NCBI RefSeq assembly: GCF_010726085.1
Contig: NZ_AP022560.1
Span: 5,270,001-5,334,000 of the forward strand
Origin: Mycolicibacterium moriokaense
GTDB taxonomy: Bacteria; Actinomycetota; Actinomycetes; Mycobacteriales; Mycobacteriaceae
Direction: 5' to 3'
DNA: 64,000 nt
Numbering within the stretch: the first letter of the stretch is position 1; every line of letters begins with the position of its first letter. Below the pieces are notes generated by a model. The model was not told where the DNA came from and ran no database searches. It saw only the letters and a list, made by a program, of their open reading frames with translations. Shown one piece after another: positions 51,256 through 59,780 of the stretch. A program made the position numbers and the translations under genes.

Positions 51256-51734
51256 TGAACAATCCCTTCGTTGGGTTCGCGGCCGGACGGATGCCCGGCA
51301 CGAGACGGTGGTCCAGAGATCACGAGTAACCCTGTGTCCCTGGTCAAGTCGCTGATCATGTAACGGTCGAGCTCGCGATAGAACGCTTCCTTGGCCTCGG
51401 CCAGAGCGCGGCGCAGTCGGCATCCGGGCACGAGCGGGCACGGATCGGAGCCATCGCACTCGATGACTTCGCGGTCACCCTCCAGGCGCCGCACCAGCCA
51501 ACCGACCGATGCATGCCGGCCCGCGTCGGTGAGCGTCAGCCCGCCGACCCGACCGCGCCGCGCGTGCACCATGCCGAGGTCGGCCAGCCGGGCGACCGCC
51601 TTGGCGACGTGGTTCTCCGAGGCGTTGGCACCGACCGCGATCGAACGGGTGGTGACTCGCTGGTCCCCGGCCTCCCCGGCGGCCAGCAGCATCATGGTGC
51701 GCAAGCCGAGGTCGGTGAAGCGGGTGAGTTGCAT
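51252..51734 (-). CDS. nsrR: Rrf2-family NO-sensing repressor NsrR
   Basis: 160-aa Rrf2 regulator. N-terminal winged helix (LTRFTDLGLRTMMLLAAGE, ENHVAKAVARLADLGMV) and three cysteines C93-x5-C99-x5-C105 for a 4Fe-4S cluster, the spacing seen in Streptomyces NsrR. Nitrosylation of the cluster releases DNA and derepresses hmp. First gene of nsrR-hmp. The start is leaderless: TACCGT lies 7 nt before the ATG inside an inverted repeat. Confidence 0.92.
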   Translation of the reverse strand: MQLTRFTDLGLRTMMLLAAGEAGDQRVTTRSIAVGANASENHVAKAVARLADLGMVHARRGRVGGLTLTDAGRHASVGWLVRRLEGDREVIECDGSDPCPLVPGCRLRRALAEAKEAFYRELDRYMISDLTRDTGLLVISGPPSRAGHPSGREPNEGIVQ

Positions 51735-51750
51735 ACTACGGACGGTAGTA
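51734..51750 (-). promoter_or_regulatory. nsrR-hmp promoter with overlapping operator candidate
   Basis: TACTAC-N5-GTAGTA (6-bp perfect arms) spans the TACCGT -10 element (51742-51747) and the start codon. A second dyad GCATC-TCG-GATGC lies at 51756-51768, towards the -35 region. A repressor bound at either would block the promoter; NsrR is the obvious candidate for autoregulation. Confidence 0.5.
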
Positions 51751-51834
51751 ATTCGGCATCTCGGATGCGACTTTTTGCGATGTGGGCTTAAACACTCCGT
51801 GACGTGCGGTTTTTTTATCAGGGATTACCCCTGC

Positions 51835-52662
51835 TCAGCGGGCAACGACCGCCTCGACCGACACGCTTACACGCCGTCCGGTGCCGCCGTCGATGTCACT
51901 GGGTCGCACCCATTCGACGGTCGCCTTGCCCGAGACATGCAGCGTCGCGCCGGCGTCGAAGTCGATGAACAGCAGCGCGGCAGTCGGGTCGACGGCGAGA
52001 TTGCCGAAGCTGTTGAACATGTTGTTGCCCGGATAGTCCGGCCACCACAGTGTGTCGCCGTCGACGCGGACGAACCCCGGAGGGCCGCCGCGATGAGAGG
52101 CATCCGCTCCCCGGCTGGGGTGGATGGTGCCGAGGAAGAACGTGTCGGCGTTGGTGATGAGCGCCTCGTGCTCGGGGAGCAGCGCCGAGGACCGTTCGGC
52201 ATGCTGGTCCGCGCTGCCCACTCGTTCGACTTGGCGTGGATGAATGTACTTGGGGCAGTTGCCATATGCCTGGTCGACCGAAATCACCAGACCGGCATCG
52301 CTTTCGACGAGCGTCCCGTTGACCCGGACCCTGCGGCGGGTGGCGAACTCGATGGCGAGCAGGCCGACCGGCTGGCCCGCAGCGAGACCCTCCAGCGGGT
52401 CGCCGGGACCCGGCGCGGCGTGAACTCGCAGTTCGCGGCCGTGTGCTTCGAGGAAGCCGGGCGACGAGAACAGCGGCGACGTCCACAGGCGGCCGTCGGC
52501 ATCGCGCGCCGTGAGCACGGCGAAGGCGCGGTGGGCGAGAAAGCGGCCCATGCCGCCGTCCAAGTCCGGGGTGGCGAGCATGGCGTCGCCGAGGCGGGCT
52601 GCCTGCGCACGAACACCTGCACGCTCCTGCACCGCGAGTTCGCCCTCGTGAAACCCCGTCAT
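51835..52662 (-). CDS. Pyridoxamine 5'-phosphate oxidase (PPOX)-fold protein
   Basis: 275 aa with two split-barrel segments: FAVLTARDADGRLWTSPLFSSPGFL and NADTFFLGTIHP...GFVRVDGDTLWWPDYPGNNMFNSFGNL...AALLFIDF, a pattern of FMN-binding PPOX-like oxidoreductases. It lies just upstream of the nsrR-hmp promoter but on its own. A role in flavin-linked detoxification is possible; not provable from sequence. Confidence 0.8.
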   Translation of the reverse strand: MTGFHEGELAVQERAGVRAQAARLGDAMLATPDLDGGMGRFLAHRAFAVLTARDADGRLWTSPLFSSPGFLEAHGRELRVHAAPGPGDPLEGLAAGQPVGLLAIEFATRRRVRVNGTLVESDAGLVISVDQAYGNCPKYIHPRQVERVGSADQHAERSSALLPEHEALITNADTFFLGTIHPSRGADASHRGGPPGFVRVDGDTLWWPDYPGNNMFNSFGNLAVDPTAALLFIDFDAGATLHVSGKATVEWVRPSDIDGGTGRRVSVSVEAVVAR

Positions 52663-52689
52663 GTTGCTCTCAACGGGACTCTACGGCGG

Positions 52690-53253
52690 TTATTCCCCCG
52701 ATATGTCGAGTCCGTGCGCGACGGCGTAGGCGAGCGCCTGGTCGACATCGATCTTGGCGCCCCGCAATGTGGCGGTGGTCCAGAACGTCGCGTCGGTGCG
52801 GGCGCCGCGCAGGTCGGCCTCGTCGAGCCGCGACTTCTCTAATCGCACGCCGCGTAGGTCGGCGCCGCGCAACACCGCCTTGCGCAGGTCTGCTTCGACG
52901 AGGCTGGCTTCGCGCAGTCGGCAGCCGGACAGGTCGACACCTCGCAGGTCGCAGCCACCGAGAACGGCGAGTGTGAGGTCGACCTCCACGAGTTTCAGCG
53001 GTCGCAGGCGCGATTGGGTGAAGACAGATCCCAGCATGCTGCATTGCCGAAACATGCTGTGGTGCAAGGTGGCCCGTTCGAAACGGCAGTTCCGGAAGGC
53101 AGAGCCTGCGTGCTCGGACTCGGTGAGGTCGACGCCGCGGAAGTCGCACTCGTCGAACACGACACGCTCGGTGCGCAACCGGCTGAGGTCTTCGTCGCGG
53201 AAGTCGTGGGCGACGAATTCCCTTTCGGTCCAGACCTCTTCGCGGTTGTCCAC
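52690..53253 (-). CDS. mfpA: Pentapeptide-repeat protein MfpA (DNA-gyrase mimic)
   Basis: 187 aa, made of pentapeptide repeats A(D/N)LXX through nearly the whole length (e.g. CDFRGVDLTE, CDLRGVDLSG, ADLRKAVLRGADLRG). The right-handed quadrilateral helix mimics DNA, binds gyrase and gives low-level fluoroquinolone protection in mycobacteria. GTG start 3 bases after the mfpB stop. Last gene of the conservon, homologue of Rv3361c. Confidence 0.93.
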   Translation of the reverse strand: MDNREEVWTEREFVAHDFRDEDLSRLRTERVVFDECDFRGVDLTESEHAGSAFRNCRFERATLHHSMFRQCSMLGSVFTQSRLRPLKLVEVDLTLAVLGGCDLRGVDLSGCRLREASLVEADLRKAVLRGADLRGVRLEKSRLDEADLRGARTDATFWTTATLRGAKIDVDQALAYAVAHGLDISGE

Positions 53254-53256
53254 GGA

Positions 53257-53856
53257 TCAGCCGGCGAGGATGCTGAGCGCGTACTCGGTGACCTCGATCA
53301 GTGCGTCCCTCGCCGAGTTGCGGTCGCGAGCGTCGATCGACATCACCGGGACGTGGTCGGTGAGCGCCAGCGCCTTACGCACCGCCTGTGCGGAATATCT
53401 TGGCGCTCCTTCGAATTCGTTGATCGCGATCAGGAACGGTAGGCGATGCGCCTCGAAGAAGTCGACCGCCGCGAAGCTGTCCTGCAGTCGCCGGACATCG
53501 ACGAGGATGATCGCGCCGATGGCGCCGCGGATCAGGTCGTCCCACATGAACCAGAACCTGCGCTGGCCGGGCGTGCCGAACAGGTAGAGCACCAGATCCT
53601 CATCGAGGGTGATGCGACCGAAGTCCATGGCGACCGTCGTGGTGGTCTTCGACGGCGTCGCTTCCAGGCCGTCGACGCCGGCGGACGCGTTGGTCACCAA
53701 CGCCTCGGTCCGCAGCGGCATGATCTCGCTGACCGCGCCGACGAACGTGGTCTTGCCTGCGCCGAACCCGCCGGAGATGACGATCTTCGTGGAGGCGGCG
53801 GCCCGTCTCGCCGCGGGGTGCGTCGAGGCATGCCGCTCAGAGTGCCTTGAGGCCAC
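53257..53856 (-). CDS. mfpB: Small GTPase of the conservon (MfpB-like)
   Basis: 199-aa Ras/MglA-like GTPase. P-loop GGFGAGKTT (about 29-37), switch II FGTPGQRRFWFMWDD, and INEFEG at the position of the usual NKxD. Reported MfpB function is to make MfpA protect gyrase. GTG start; overlaps the DUF742 gene by 20 bases. Homologue of Rv3362c. Confidence 0.93.
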   Translation of the reverse strand: MASRHSERHASTHPAARRAAASTKIVISGGFGAGKTTFVGAVSEIMPLRTEALVTNASAGVDGLEATPSKTTTTVAMDFGRITLDEDLVLYLFGTPGQRRFWFMWDDLIRGAIGAIILVDVRRLQDSFAAVDFFEAHRLPFLIAINEFEGAPRYSAQAVRKALALTDHVPVMSIDARDRNSARDALIEVTEYALSILAG

Positions 53857-54241
53857 GCAGCGTCCTTCCTATGAGGTCGCGACGTTCGTCGTTGCTCGCC
53901 GAATCGCCGAGTGTCGTGTGCACCTGCAGGTATCCCTGCGTGACGAGATCACCGATCAGTACCCGGGCCACGCCGAGCGGTAACGCCAAGCCTGCGGCGA
54001 TCTCGGCGACGGACGGCAGATCGGCGCTCATGGACAGGATCTGGCCGCGCACGTCGTTGCCGGGCCATCGTGGCGGCTTGTCCGCGGCCGGCTTGCCGAT
54101 CGGCGCCTCCAGCGGCAGCGAAATCTCCGGTTCGGTGCGACCGGCCGTCAGCGTGTACGGCCGGACCAGGCTCGGCTCATCCGAGACCTCCCGCTCCCAC
54201 AGCGGTTTGCCGCACGCCCTGTCCTCCGGATGGCCCATCGG
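53837..54241 (-). CDS. DUF742 protein of the conservon (Rv3363c-like)
   Basis: 134 aa. Core SLVRPYTLTAGRTEP is the DUF742 hallmark, followed by a winged-helix-like region (PSVAEIAAGLALPLGVARVLIGDLVTQGYLQVH) and the usual C-terminus RRDLIGRTLRGLKAL. I chose the ATG at 54241, 4 bases after the roadblock stop; a GTG at 54265 is the alternative. Confidence 0.88.
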   Translation of the reverse strand, partial: PMGHPEDRACGKPLWEREVSDEPSLVRPYTLTAGRTEPEISLPLEAPIGKPAADKPPRWPGNDVRGQILSMSADLPSVAEIAAGLALPLGVARVLIGDLVTQGYLQVHTTLGDSASNDERRDLIGRTLRGLKAL

Positions 54242-54245
54242 TCGC

Positions 54246-54665
54246 TCACGAATGCTGAGGTGCACGCCGTCGTGAGGACTGCGCCACGGTGCCGACCCGT
54301 TCCACCAGAATCGCCATCTCGTAACCGATTTGGCCGATGTCGCAGTTTCGCGAGGCGAGCGTCGCCAGATTCGACCCGTCGCCGACACGCATCAACAGCA
54401 GATACCCGTTCTCCATCTCGACGACCGACTGCAAGACGTAGCCGCCGTCGAACAGCTGCGCAGCGCCGGTCGACAGGCTGGCCAGTCCCGAGGCCACCGC
54501 GGCCAGTTGGTCGGCACGTTCGACGGGGATGTGCTCACTGGACGCCATCAACAACCCGTCGGCGGAGACGAGGACCGCATGGGTCACTCCGGATACTTCG
54601 CGGGCGAACCTGGAGACCAGCCAGTCGAGCGAGTCACGCTGCGTCGAGCGTGGCGGGTAGGTCAT
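54246..54665 (-). CDS. Roadblock/LC7-domain protein of the conservon (Rv3364c-like)
   Basis: 139 aa with a single roadblock fold ([62 protein letters not shown]). Such proteins act as GTPase-activating or scaffolding partners of the MglA-like GTPase. ATGA overlap with the sensor kinase gene. Confidence 0.92.
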   Translation of the reverse strand: MTYPPRSTQRDSLDWLVSRFAREVSGVTHAVLVSADGLLMASSEHIPVERADQLAAVASGLASLSTGAAQLFDGGYVLQSVVEMENGYLLLMRVGDGSNLATLASRNCDIGQIGYEMAILVERVGTVAQSSRRRAPQHS

Positions 54666-57436
54666 TGGCTATCTGTTCCTCTGGTCTCTCGCGCGTGCGA
54701 GCGGCCCGCGTGCACACCACCGAAATGGCTGCTGATACTCGCGCGGACGGCATCGGGGTCGCGCCGCGGTTGGGCCCCGCCTGCGGATGATGCGCCCGGC
54801 CCTGCGGAGCCGAACTCAGCCGCCGATGCTACCTCGTCGTCGCCGTCAGTGCTGCGGTGAGCGCCGCCGTTACGGCGCTGTTCGCCGCCGCTACCTGCGG
54901 GTTCGGCCGCGCCGGGCACCAGCCGGGCCCCGGGCTCGCGCACCGGCAGGCCGTCTTCGGTGTGCTGCTCTACGGGCGCCTCGGCCGCCGCCTCCGCCGC
55001 CGACCAACCGCTGTCCCACACCGATTCCCAGTTGAGGTCCGAGCTGTTGGCGAGTTCGGCGGGGTCGACCAGCCATTCCGAGAGCATCCGTTGGTAGATG
55101 GCGTCGTCGGAACCGGCGGTGCTCGACGGTTCGGGTGCCGCGTGATGGGCGGGCTCCGGTTCGGGTTGTGGTGCCGGTGGTTCCGGTTCGGCCGCCACCT
55201 GCCGCCGTGCGGCGAAGAACCCCGACGTGTCGGTCGGCCGGTCGGCCGCGGGCGGCCGACCCGCAGGCGCCGAGGGCGCTCCCCACTCGTCATCGATATA
55301 AGCCTGCGGTGGTGCTACCGGCGGGGCCAACGACGCCGGGATGTCGGATATGCCGCTGGCGCCGGGGCGACGTTGGGGCAGCAACGCGACTGGAATCTCG
55401 GCGGTGCCATGGTGGTCCTCGTCGGTGTCCTCTTCATAGTCACCCCACGCATCGCCATGGTCCTCGTCGAGGGCCAAGGCGGTCGCGATGCCCGCGTGCG
55501 CGTCGGCGGGTGAGGCGGGTTCGCCGAATTGGTGGGGCGCTTCTGCTCCGCCGAGCAACTCCTTGGGTACATAGACCCCGGCGGTGGTGCCCGAATTCGG
55601 TTCGCCCGCAATGGTGCTACGCAACCTGACCACCAGACCGTGCTGCGCCGCCAGGCGCCCGACCACGAACAGACCCATGTGCCGCGCGGTGTAGGCGTTG
55701 ACCTCGCCGCCCGACTGCAGACGCGTGTTGGCCACCCGCAGATCCGATTCGGTCATGCCCAGTCCGATGTCGCTGACCTCGATGACCAGTCCGCCGTTAC
55801 CGGTGTGCACCGCCGACACCCGCACCTGTGCGGTCGGCGGCGAGTAGCGCAGCGCGTTGTCGAGCAGTTCGGCCAGCAGGTGCACCAGGTCACCCGCGAC
55901 GGAGCCGGCGATCTCGCTGTCGGGCACCGTCGCGGTGACCACGCGCGCGTAGTCCTCGACTTCGGAAGCCGCCGCATTGATGACCGCCGACACCGGCACC
56001 GACTCGGCCTGCTCGCGGGGCACCTTCGCGCCCGCGAGCACCAGAAGATTGGCGCCGTTGCGTCGCATCCTGGCGGCCAGGTGGTCGAGGCGGAAGAGGC
56101 TCTCCAGCCGCTCGGGGTCCTCTTCGTTGCGTTCGAGGCGATCGATGAGCGACAGCTGCTGGTCGACCAGCGAGCGACTGCGCCGCGACAGCGTCTCGAA
56201 CATGTCGCCCATCTGCAGCTGCAGCCGCGACTGCTCGCCGGCCAGCAGCACCGCCTGCTCGTGCAGCTCGTCGACGGCGTGCGCGACCTGACCGACTTCC
56301 TCAGAGGTGTACACGGGGATCGGCGCGACGGGTCCCGGGTCGCCACCTGCGCGTACGTGCTTGATCTCGCGGGCGAGGTCGTCGTGGGCGACCTTCAACG
56401 CACTGTCGCGCAGTCGGCGCAGCGGCCGCACGAGCGAAAGCGCGACCACGAACACGACGATGAGCGCGAGCAGGATCGCACCGCCGACGATCGCCGCGTC
56501 ACGAATCGCCGTTGTCCGCTGCGCGGCGGCCCGTTCTGCCACCGTCGACGTCACCGACTCGGTGGTGTTCGTGATGATCTGGCTCGCGATCTTGTCGGTG
56601 ACCGCCTCGGAGGCACGCAGGTCCGGGTTGTTCACCAGGACGGCGGTCGGATCCGACATGATCGCCAACCGCTTGACCATCTCGCCCTGTAGCTGCTGGG
56701 CCTCCGCTGACCCGACACCGAGCACCTGGCTCATCCCGAACAATGTCGACGGTTCGGTGCCAGCGAGCGCGATCATCCTGGTTCGCAGTTCGGGTTCGGG
56801 CAGTTCAGCGCCGAGGTTCACCAGGAGCTGCTGCATCATCATCTGGCCGCGGGCGCCGACCGCGCGGGACAATCCGAGGGTCTCGGCGGTGATGCGTTCG
56901 TCGTCGACACGCACTGAACCGTTGATGGCGTCCTCGGCGGACAGCAGGATCGGCGCGTAGGTGGTGATGCGGTCGAACAGGCCGATGCTGTTGGACGTGA
57001 CCTTGTCGACCAGCGCCTGGCCGCCGGCGATCATGCTCGTCACGCCCTTGCTGACGTCGGCCGCGACGTTGGTGTCGGACAGTCGGCGCTGCAATTCGGC
57101 CTTGCTGGAATCGAACTCGGTGAGCGCGGCCTGCGGATCGCCTCCGGTGGAAGTCGCCAGCATCGCGCCGTCGAGAGCGGCCATGTAGTTCACGATCGCC
57201 GGCACCATCTCGGTGCGATCGGCGGCGCGACGTAAGTCGGTGGCTTCGGTGAAGCTGCTGTAGATGCGCAATCCGCCGAATGTTCCGGCCAGCACAAGCG
57301 GCACCAGAACGATGGCGAAGACCTTCCAGCCGACCGGCCAATTGGACACTGCCCACCGGCTCGGCCGCTTGGGCGGCGGTGCAGCTTTGAATTCGAAGTT
57401 GTCAGGTGTCCCTTCGGGCTGCGAGAACGCGCTCAT
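54662..57436 (-). CDS. Membrane sensor histidine-kinase-like protein of the conservon (Rv3365c-like)
   Basis: 924 aa. First membrane helix at about 36-58 ([15 protein letters not shown]), then an extracytoplasmic helical nitrate/nitrite-sensor-like domain. Second helix near 330-350 ([19 protein letters not shown]), HAMP segment, then an HATPase domain ([27 protein letters not shown]). A long Pro/Ala/Glu-rich tail follows. No clear phospho-accepting His of the H-box type, as is usual for this family. ATG at 57436 chosen because the membrane segment then follows normally. First gene of the five-gene operon. Confidence 0.9.
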   Translation of the reverse strand: MSAFSQPEGTPDNFEFKAAPPPKRPSRWAVSNWPVGWKVFAIVLVPLVLAGTFGGLRIYSSFTEATDLRRAADRTEMVPAIVNYMAALDGAMLATSTGGDPQAALTEFDSSKAELQRRLSDTNVAADVSKGVTSMIAGGQALVDKVTSNSIGLFDRITTYAPILLSAEDAINGSVRVDDERITAETLGLSRAVGARGQMMMQQLLVNLGAELPEPELRTRMIALAGTEPSTLFGMSQVLGVGSAEAQQLQGEMVKRLAIMSDPTAVLVNNPDLRASEAVTDKIASQIITNTTESVTSTVAERAAAQRTTAIRDAAIVGGAILLALIVVFVVALSLVRPLRRLRDSALKVAHDDLAREIKHVRAGGDPGPVAPIPVYTSEEVGQVAHAVDELHEQAVLLAGEQSRLQLQMGDMFETLSRRSRSLVDQQLSLIDRLERNEEDPERLESLFRLDHLAARMRRNGANLLVLAGAKVPREQAESVPVSAVINAAASEVEDYARVVTATVPDSEIAGSVAGDLVHLLAELLDNALRYSPPTAQVRVSAVHTGNGGLVIEVSDIGLGMTESDLRVANTRLQSGGEVNAYTARHMGLFVVGRLAAQHGLVVRLRSTIAGEPNSGTTAGVYVPKELLGGAEAPHQFGEPASPADAHAGIATALALDEDHGDAWGDYEEDTDEDHHGTAEIPVALLPQRRPGASGISDIPASLAPPVAPPQAYIDDEWGAPSAPAGRPPAADRPTDTSGFFAARRQVAAEPEPPAPQPEPEPAHHAAPEPSSTAGSDDAIYQRMLSEWLVDPAELANSSDLNWESVWDSGWSAAEAAAEAPVEQHTEDGLPVREPGARLVPGAAEPAGSGGEQRRNGGAHRSTDGDDEVASAAEFGSAGPGASSAGGAQPRRDPDAVRASISSHFGGVHAGRSHARETRGTDSQ

Positions 57437-57751
57437 CGGCGCATGCCCGCATCTCCGGTTGCATGTCGGCAATTCACTTTTGGAGAGTGATTCATACGTT
57501 TCCTGCTCATTCGCCGGCAGCCGCAAGCTGCGTTGTGCGCCTGGCAATTGGTCGAGTATGCCAGTCCTGCTCGACCAGCTCCACAATTCTTACTGAACAG
57601 ACAGACACCACAGCGGCTGCACCGAGTCCCATTGTGGTAACGGAGCAAACACGTTTTGGATCGCTGCCCCGCCGACGCGATGATCTACGGATGTTTCGCG
57701 TGCTCTTCTACTCAGCGAATATCACTGATCACAAAACATGGAGGGAGACCT
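57437..57751. other. Divergent promoter region, conservon versus 55-aa gene
   Basis: 315 bases, less GC-rich than its surroundings. It must hold the conservon promoter and that of the 55-aa gene. A spaced inverted pair CCACAAT / ATTGTGG occurs around 57580 and 57632. I see no tRNA and no convincing extra gene. Confidence 0.6.
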
Positions 57752-57919
57752 GTGGACGACAACGAAGTGGTGAGCATCGAAGACGCGGCCCGTGAGTGCG
57801 GGGTGTCGGTAGAGGTGTTCGTGGACTGGCTGATCCGTGACGGGATGGTTCTCAGGCATCCCGAGGACCCGGACAGGTACATCCCCGGCCCGCACCCGTC
57901 GATCCAGCCCTTGGGATGA
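57752..57919 (+). CDS. Small helix-turn-helix-like protein
   Basis: 55 aa: VSIEDAARECGVSVEVFVDWLIRDG resembles an excisionase/MerR-type DNA-binding helix pair, then DPDRYIPGPHPSIQPLG. GTG start with GGAGGGAG 8 nt upstream. It sits between the host conservon and the phage block; I cannot tell whether it is host or element DNA, but a small DNA-binding protein at the edge of an element would fit an excisionase or control protein. Confidence 0.6.
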   Translation: MDDNEVVSIEDAARECGVSVEVFVDWLIRDGMVLRHPEDPDRYIPGPHPSIQPLG

Positions 57920-58236
57920 CGAAACCCTCGACACCGCGACACGCCCGAACGCGTGGTGATTCGGTAGGGACACGCTGGGAGTTTCAAGAATGTCATTCAG
58001 AACATCTTGTATTCCCTGGCAATGTCGGACACCAGGTGTAGCGTTTGGACCGCCGAGGCACGGCAAAAAGGAAGACCCCCTCCCTGGGGGTAGTCCACCG
58101 GGGCCGAGGGTCAACCTGTTTGCATTTGTGGGGATGCGACGAAAGGGTAGCACCTTCGATCGCTGCGGGTTCTCCGGATGAGAACAAGGACATTTCTTCC
58201 TGTGTTTCGGCACGGAAAGAAACAGGAGGCCCGCTC
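57920..58236. other. Host/element junction region without recognised gene
   Basis: 317 bases. Features seen: GTTCTC-N5-GAGAAC perfect dyad (58169-58185), a CCCCC-TCC-CTGGGGG type hairpin near 58075-58090, and CCTGTGTTTC / GAAACAGG (58198-58228) whose right arm overlaps an AGGAGG ribosome site. No tRNA. One end of the phage-derived block (an attachment site) should lie in this stretch or just left of it. Confidence 0.5.
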
Positions 58237-58551
58237 ATGGCGGAACTCAACGATGAGCAGCAGAGGGCGCTGATTGCCGCCGGTCTGCTGCTGGGTGTCC
58301 TGGGCACCTTCGCCACCTTCGTCTGCGCTGGATCAGGCAGCCGACAACAAGGGAGGCGACAACTAAATAGGCCGGTTGTGCGAGGCGGGGTCCTTGTGGC
58401 CCCGTCTCGTACACCGCCAGAGAGACCCCCGGCGGGGTGTTCTCATACGGGCCGAACCCCGACCAGCACGGTGCCCTGCACGGCGAACGTGTCAGGGAGC
58501 GGGGAGCCAATACTGGTGGCTCCCTTCGTTTCTCGCACGCTGTGGAGGTAG
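58237..58551 (+). CDS. Possible small membrane protein, opposite to the phage operon
   Basis: 104-codon frame starting MAELNDEQQRALIAAGLLLGV, with AGGAGG 7 nt before the ATG and one hydrophobic helix (ALIAAGLLLGVLGTFATFVCAG). After about residue 40 the sequence looks non-specific and runs antisense through the end of the tail-terminator gene, so the real product may be shorter or the frame disrupted. A holin-like or other small membrane role is possible but unproven. Confidence 0.35.
   Translation: MAELNDEQQRALIAAGLLLGVLGTFATFVCAGSGSRQQGRRQLNRPVVRGGVLVAPSRTPPERPPAGCSHTGRTPTSTVPCTANVSGSGEPILVAPFVSRTLWR
58381..58409. terminator. Hairpin after the phage structural operon
   Basis: CGAGGCGGGG (58381-58390) pairs with CCCCGTCTCG (58400-58409) with one mismatch around a 9-nt loop. 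A second stem GAGA-CCCC-N3-GGGG-TCTC type lies on the tail-terminator stop codon (58422-58444). Neither has a T-run, as is common for actinobacterial terminators. Confidence 0.5.
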
Positions 58552-58838
58552 CCGACACCCTCCACCACCGTCTGAGCGGAGACGGCATCGTAGAGGGCGT
58601 CTAGTACGACGTCGTACAGTTCCTCGGCCTCCACCAGGCCGATGTGGTGAACGACCATGAGGTCCAGTTGCGGCACCGACAGCTTGCGGGGCCGCTTGGG
58701 ATTACGGACACCACCGGCACGGGTCACCAGCACCAGCGGGTACGTCCGGTGCTCCACATTCGGGATCACCGAGACGACCGAGACACCGTCCCCGAGGGCC
58801 TGCCGCAGCAGCGGCAGGACCACCGGCTGGGGCCTCAT
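58443..58838 (-). CDS. Phage tail-terminator (tail completion)-like protein
   Basis: 131 aa, last gene of the minus-strand structural block. Pattern LLRQALGDGVSVVSVIPNVEHRTYPLVLVTRAGG, LDLMVVHHIGLVEAEELYDVVLDAL and a C-terminal strand pair VQGTVLVGVRPV is typical of the small proteins that cap siphovirus tails. It overlaps the stopper gene by one base. Assignment rests on position and fold-like pattern. Confidence 0.65.
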   Translation of the reverse strand: MRPQPVVLPLLRQALGDGVSVVSVIPNVEHRTYPLVLVTRAGGVRNPKRPRKLSVPQLDLMVVHHIGLVEAEELYDVVLDALYDAVSAQTVVEGVGYLHSVRETKGATSIGSPLPDTFAVQGTVLVGVRPV

Positions 58839-59173
58839 CAGGCCCTCACCAGGACGTAGTCAACGTGAGCCGTGCGCCGGGAGCCGTTGTAGATGCGCGG
58901 CTCACCGTGGATCGAATAGCGGTTACCCCGCCACTCGACCTGCGACTGCGGCCCCAGGACGTCACCGGCCCAACCGACAAGCCGCAGACGGTATTTCGTC
59001 TCGGACAGGAACCCGCCGTCCAGGGTCTCGGTCGGCGAGCCGAGCGGCTGCACCACCGCCCGGCAGACGACACCGGTAGCCGAGGCACGGGTGATCGTGT
59101 TGCCGTCCGCGTCCGTAGCGGATTCCTCGGGGAAGACGGTCACCGTCTCCGTCCCCCGGTTAAGGAGGCTCAT
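58838..59173 (-). CDS. Phage head-tail stopper (head closure)-like protein
   Basis: 111 aa, all-beta (TETVTVFPEESATDADGNTITRA, YRLRLVGWAGDVLGPQSQVEWRGNRYSIHGEPRIYNG), resembling head-closure proteins of actinophages. ATGA overlap with the adaptor gene and one-base overlap with the next, i.e. the usual adaptor-stopper-terminator order. Confidence 0.7.
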   Translation of the reverse strand: MSLLNRGTETVTVFPEESATDADGNTITRASATGVVCRAVVQPLGSPTETLDGGFLSETKYRLRLVGWAGDVLGPQSQVEWRGNRYSIHGEPRIYNGSRRTAHVDYVLVRA

Positions 59174-59541
59174 GCTGAGCCTCCGAACGACGGGTAGAGG
59201 ACCATCGGCCCACCGGTACGGACCCCGAGGGTCTCCCACTCCTCGGGGAGAACCTCCAGCTTCCCGGAGGCGACGGAGTAGCTCAGCATGTAGCTGTAGC
59301 TGCCGTCGGTCTCGGAGACGTGACCCTCGGGGTTTCTCACGATCCGGAGGACCATGTCGGCCTCGACCTGAACGACATCGGCCTGTGTAAACGTGCCAGC
59401 CGAGATACCGGCGGCGAGGTCCACCCTCCGGGACAGCATCCGCTCAGCGTCAGCGAGGCGGGTGTTGACCAGGGTGGTCTCCTCGGGCGTCAGTTCACGC
59501 CCGAGACGGGCGGATACATCACTTGCGGACGCGTACGTCAT
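59170..59541 (-). CDS. Phage head-to-tail adaptor-like protein (Gp19/Gp15/Gp42-type)
   Basis: 123 aa: YASASDVSARLGRELTPEE followed by a helical stretch DAERMLSRRVDLAAGI and VEADMVLRIVRNPEGHVSETDGSYSY. The phrase RNPEGxxxETDGSYSY is characteristic of actinophage head-tail connector proteins that bind under the portal. GAGG precedes the ATG. Confidence 0.8.
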   Translation of the reverse strand: MTYASASDVSARLGRELTPEETTLVNTRLADAERMLSRRVDLAAGISAGTFTQADVVQVEADMVLRIVRNPEGHVSETDGSYSYMLSYSVASGKLEVLPEEWETLGVRTGGPMVLYPSFGGSA

Positions 59542-59632
59542 CTGACCTCACTCGATTAGGGCTTAGTTCTGTACGTAACTTCTTCAGGCTCAACGGTTTG
59601 TGCGGCTTTCTCTTGCCGTTACGACGCGGCAT
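59519..59632 (-). CDS. Possible 37-aa basic micro-protein
   Basis: MPRRNGKRKPHKPLSLKKLR..., 37 aa, very basic. GAGGAG lies 9 nt upstream. It overlaps the 53-aa gene by 14 bases and the adaptor start by 23, filling an otherwise empty 77-bp gap. Could be chance. Confidence 0.3.
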   Translation of the reverse strand: MPRRNGKRKPHKPLSLKKLRTELSPNRVRSDDVRVRK

Positions 59633-59780
59633 ACGCCAGGTACTCCTCGTAGGTCGGGGTGGCTGGGGCCGGGATCGCGCCGGTCAGCATGGCGCGGTAC
59701 CAGTCGGCCACCGTCACGGTCGGGGTCCGGGCCTCGACCCGACGCTTCCGGCGACGGGTCTTCCGAGCGGCCCTACTCAT
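59619..59780 (-). CDS. Small phage protein, 53 aa
   Basis: MSRAARKTRRRKRRVEARTP then VTVADWYRAMLTGAIPAPATPTYEEYLAYAAS. Basic head and acidic, Tyr-rich tail. The ATG overlaps the end of the terminase-small-subunit-like gene by 8 bases. Function unknown; a basic N-terminus would allow DNA or RNA contact. Confidence 0.6.
   Translation of the reverse strand: MSRAARKTRRRKRRVEARTPTVTVADWYRAMLTGAIPAPATPTYEEYLAYAAS

Noticed and set aside
57920..58236. tRNA gene as phage attachment site
   Set aside because: No cloverleaf or T-loop consensus could be found on either strand.
58247..58588. Minus-strand frame with a hydrophobic stretch past the tail-terminator gene
   Set aside because: It overlaps the tail-terminator gene in another frame, lacks a ribosome site and crosses two hairpins.
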